A stretch of 64,000 bases of DNA, from NCBI GenBank assembly GCA_013433145.1, contig CM024175.1, forward strand, positions 8,168,516-8,232,515. Reading direction: 5' to 3'. Both the position numbers and the translations under genes were made by a program. This DNA is from Ascaris suum (Eukaryota > Nematoda > Chromadorea > Rhabditida > Ascarididae). Positions 61,752 through 64,000 of this stretch are shown here, one piece after another (position 1 is the first letter of the stretch; the number at the start of each line of letters is the position of its first letter). Under the pieces are notes generated by a model. The model searched no databases and had not been told where the DNA came from. It worked only from the letters and a program-made list of their open reading frames with translations.

Positions 61752-62469
61752 GTTCGCATTCTTTTTTCCACTCCTGAAGGGCGATATGATCACTCGAGAT
61801 ACCAATTCTGCTTTTGAAGCTCCATATTCAGCGGTTTCAAAAGCTGGATACAAACGCTGCCCTAACTGGAGGGTTAGGAAAGATGGGAGAATGTGGAGGG
61901 GGGGGGGGGGAGCGGGAGGAAAGGAGGGGATGAGCAGAAGGCACATAAAGAATACGATGGAAGCATCTATTTCCTCCAAGCTTTTGATTGTGGGTGCTCT
62001 TTTCAAATAGAATTTGACCGAGTTTTTAGTTGTTTTTCATATCTTCTCTCTCCCTTTTCATAACTCACGGCTCTTCTGTTTCTCTCCAGAATTGCTTCTT
62101 TCATGAAAGGAATGTCATTGAAATTTTCGACAACGATGCCACTCAATGTTGCCGTGCTAAAAATTCTTCAAGGTAATTCACTCAGTTTGGCAATAAAACT
62201 CTTTAAGAGGCCATAATAATTAATTCAGAGTAACTCGCCTTTTCGAGATTACGCATTACGAACCAGGGGATATGCAGCTGGCGTCGTGTAGTACAAGACT
62301 TGTATCTTTTCATCCATTTCACCTTTACGGGCAAGGAAGATCGTCCGGCCTTCTTCACATATCCTCCAATTCATGCGTCATACCGTCCTCTTTGGCGCTG
62401 ATTCCGTAAACTCTCCGGCTGTTCTCCTCAGTATGTGTCGCTGTTATTGTTCTGGCCAGCACTGACTGA

Positions 62470-62808
62470 TTTCTCATCGTTCTGAAGATGTTTGGTACCA
62501 TATTGGCCCCTCTCCTTTTAAGCAGTTCTGTTGCTTCGCTGAAAACTCCGTTTTCGCAGTTGCGTGACCAACTGCCTCCGGGAGTGATGAATTTGTTTCT
62601 ACCACTAGCTCGTTGGCTCGGACGATTGCGGATGTTGCTCCTGTTGATCGGGGGTTACTCATTTCCAACCCGGACACTACGATTCGCTTCACGGTTGCAC
62701 GAGTGATGCATATCTGCGCTGAGTGCAGCGAGAAAACGCCTGAAAATATGACTCCAGCGGAACGCTTCACGACTCTTCAAAAAAAGGCGCTACTGAAGCC
62801 GTTTTAGA
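62470..62808 (+). CDS. Candidate terminal exon of an unidentified gene
   Basis: One frame reads TTSSLARTIADVAPVDRGLL, then ISNPDTTIRFTVARVMHICA, CSEKTPENMTPAERFTTLQK and ends KPF with TAG at 62806-62808. Composition and charge pattern look coding. The upstream portion is open in a different frame (TPFSQLRDQLPPG), so either an acceptor lies near 62580 or there is a frameshift. A good internal-exon candidate precedes it at 62092-62172 (CTCTCCAG acceptor, GTAATT donor). It does not match the missing PEPCK C-terminus. It may be a neighbouring plus-strand gene. Confidence 0.33.
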
Positions 62809-64000
62809 TGATCACTGAGGTGGCGCACTCAAAAGAGAATTAGCACCTTATGGTGACACTGGGAAATGGCATGACCTTGACATATCTTCGTCAAGGTTGC
62901 CTTCTATCCGGTTGTGTGACGAGTTTCTGCTTTTTATTTGCTTCAAATGGCCACTAATGATAAATCCTTTTCTTCATTTTCAAGTTCTTATAGACTGTAT
63001 GAGCGGAAGCTGTTTGCGAGTCGTGGTAAACTTAATGAACAGGATGCTGACATTTCTTGTGCAATCATCGTAGTCGTTGTGCCTCTTAAGTAGCGTGCAT
63101 TCGACTGTTATAACATGCGGTTTGCCCATTCTTGTATCCGTTCCTCTAATTATCAAAATGGTCAACAAGTTCCGCCACAACAAATGTCTCATTATCTTGA
63201 ATAGGTGCAATCTCACGTTCCCAAGAAGCTTTCAAATTCCAACTTGGTTGAAACTATCTCCATGCTCTAATATATTTCATCTCACCGGAAAACGACTCGA
63301 CAACTCTGTTCTTTACGTTAATTCTTTGCAAGCTGTGGACAGCATGCAGTTCATAGTCACCGATTCATTCTCGCTAATTGCATCAATATTGTGCTTTGTT
63401 GACCTGAGTCGTTTCCGTTATCGCTATGACGACGTCAAGTCACGATATTGGAGTATCCACATTTTTCAGCTGCAACATTCATTCATCACTCAATGCTTGG
63501 TGTCCCCCTTCTTATCCATTCTGAGATTCTGATTTTAATGGTTAGCATTGCCTTATACTCATGAGGTATTCTTCGCATGCATCTATAAATCTGCTCTTGC
63601 ACTGCGTAGAACAGCGGACTGCTAGTTGTCTATCTCGAATCGTCCGGTTTTCTGAATGAAAAAGCCGTTATATTGAGAAAAGCCTGATTATATGGACATC
63701 AATAGAACAGCGTTCTATTCGACAATATCGGGAAGGAGCACATTTCGTGGATCGCTTTATTAATAGCAAGCTTTGTTAATACCATATTATGACAGCTATC
63801 AGCATTGATGCCATGTCGGATTATGAATTTCCGTGTTGAAGGCAATATACATATCTCTTTTTGATGCTTCTCGATCCGTTCCGCCTCTCAAGACACAGCA
63901 CCATTGCTTCGACAAAACAACGCAGTTATGCTCTAGAATAGAGATTATTGCATTATTAAACTGGTGGAATCTTTTCTGCAGTTGCTCCCTCATCGGCGAT
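62809..64000. other. Right-edge stretch without a recognisable gene
   Basis: The longest frame (63077-63532, 151 codons) is hydrophobic and lacks motifs. No block of the PEPCK C-terminal third is present, so any remaining PEPCK exons would lie beyond the window. Confidence 0.4.

Noticed and set aside
63077..63532. 151-codon frame near the right edge, considered as the PEPCK C-terminus or a serpentine receptor
   Set aside because: None of the PEPCK blocks occur, and the hydrophobic segments do not form a receptor-like pattern.

Overview
The window reads as intron-rich nematode nuclear DNA. The clearest evidence is an eight-exon DEAD-box helicase gene whose protein is close to the C. elegans CGH-1/DDX6 family. 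A GTP-type phosphoenolpyruvate carboxykinase (PEPCK) gene carries the N-terminal and active-site sequence typical of worm PEPCKs. Acceptors are mostly of the TTTTCAG/TTGCAG kind. Introns are long and AT-rich with scattered transposon debris, which suggests a strongylid (hookworm-like) parasite more than Caenorhabditis. The species is inferred, not proven.

Layout. (1) 72-3287, minus: internal exons of an unidentified gene with an acidic stretch and a Cys/His-rich finger-like segment, running off the left edge. (2) 4.7-5.9 kb, plus: a decayed reverse-transcriptase remnant, probably Penelope-like. (3) 7.0-17.3 kb: mostly intergenic, with a long TA microsatellite, a tandem duplication and several weak small-gene candidates: a two-exon secreted peptide at 9685-9992, a two-exon minus-strand gene at 11002-11741, a C-terminal exon at 14767-14890 and two small membrane or secreted ORFs. 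(4) 17734-25305, plus: one complete-length BEL/Pao LTR retrotransposon with gag, protease, reverse transcriptase, RNase H, integrase and an env-like third region whose tail runs into the 3' LTR. It carries several stops and frameshifts. (5) 26976-35222, plus: the CGH-1/DDX6 gene, 434 codons, all helicase motifs intact. (6) 39.3-39.7 kb, minus: probable LINE 3' remnant. (7) 40661-42791, minus: unidentified gene with tandem YGKLP repeats. (8) 43-55 kb: sparse, with only isolated exon-like pieces such as a Cys-rich terminal exon at 51194-51343. (9) 55036-61751, plus: eight PEPCK exons, with a one-base frameshift near 61710, several unusual active-site-region residues and no C-terminal third in the window. 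An inverted-repeat element and a degenerate minisatellite sit in its introns.

Functionally, the DDX6 gene belongs to mRNA repression, decay and storage granules, and PEPCK to gluconeogenesis or anaerobic CO2 fixation. Nothing suggests that the neighbours act as a unit. Exon boundaries were deduced by eye from splice signals and reading-phase agreement and have no transcript support here.
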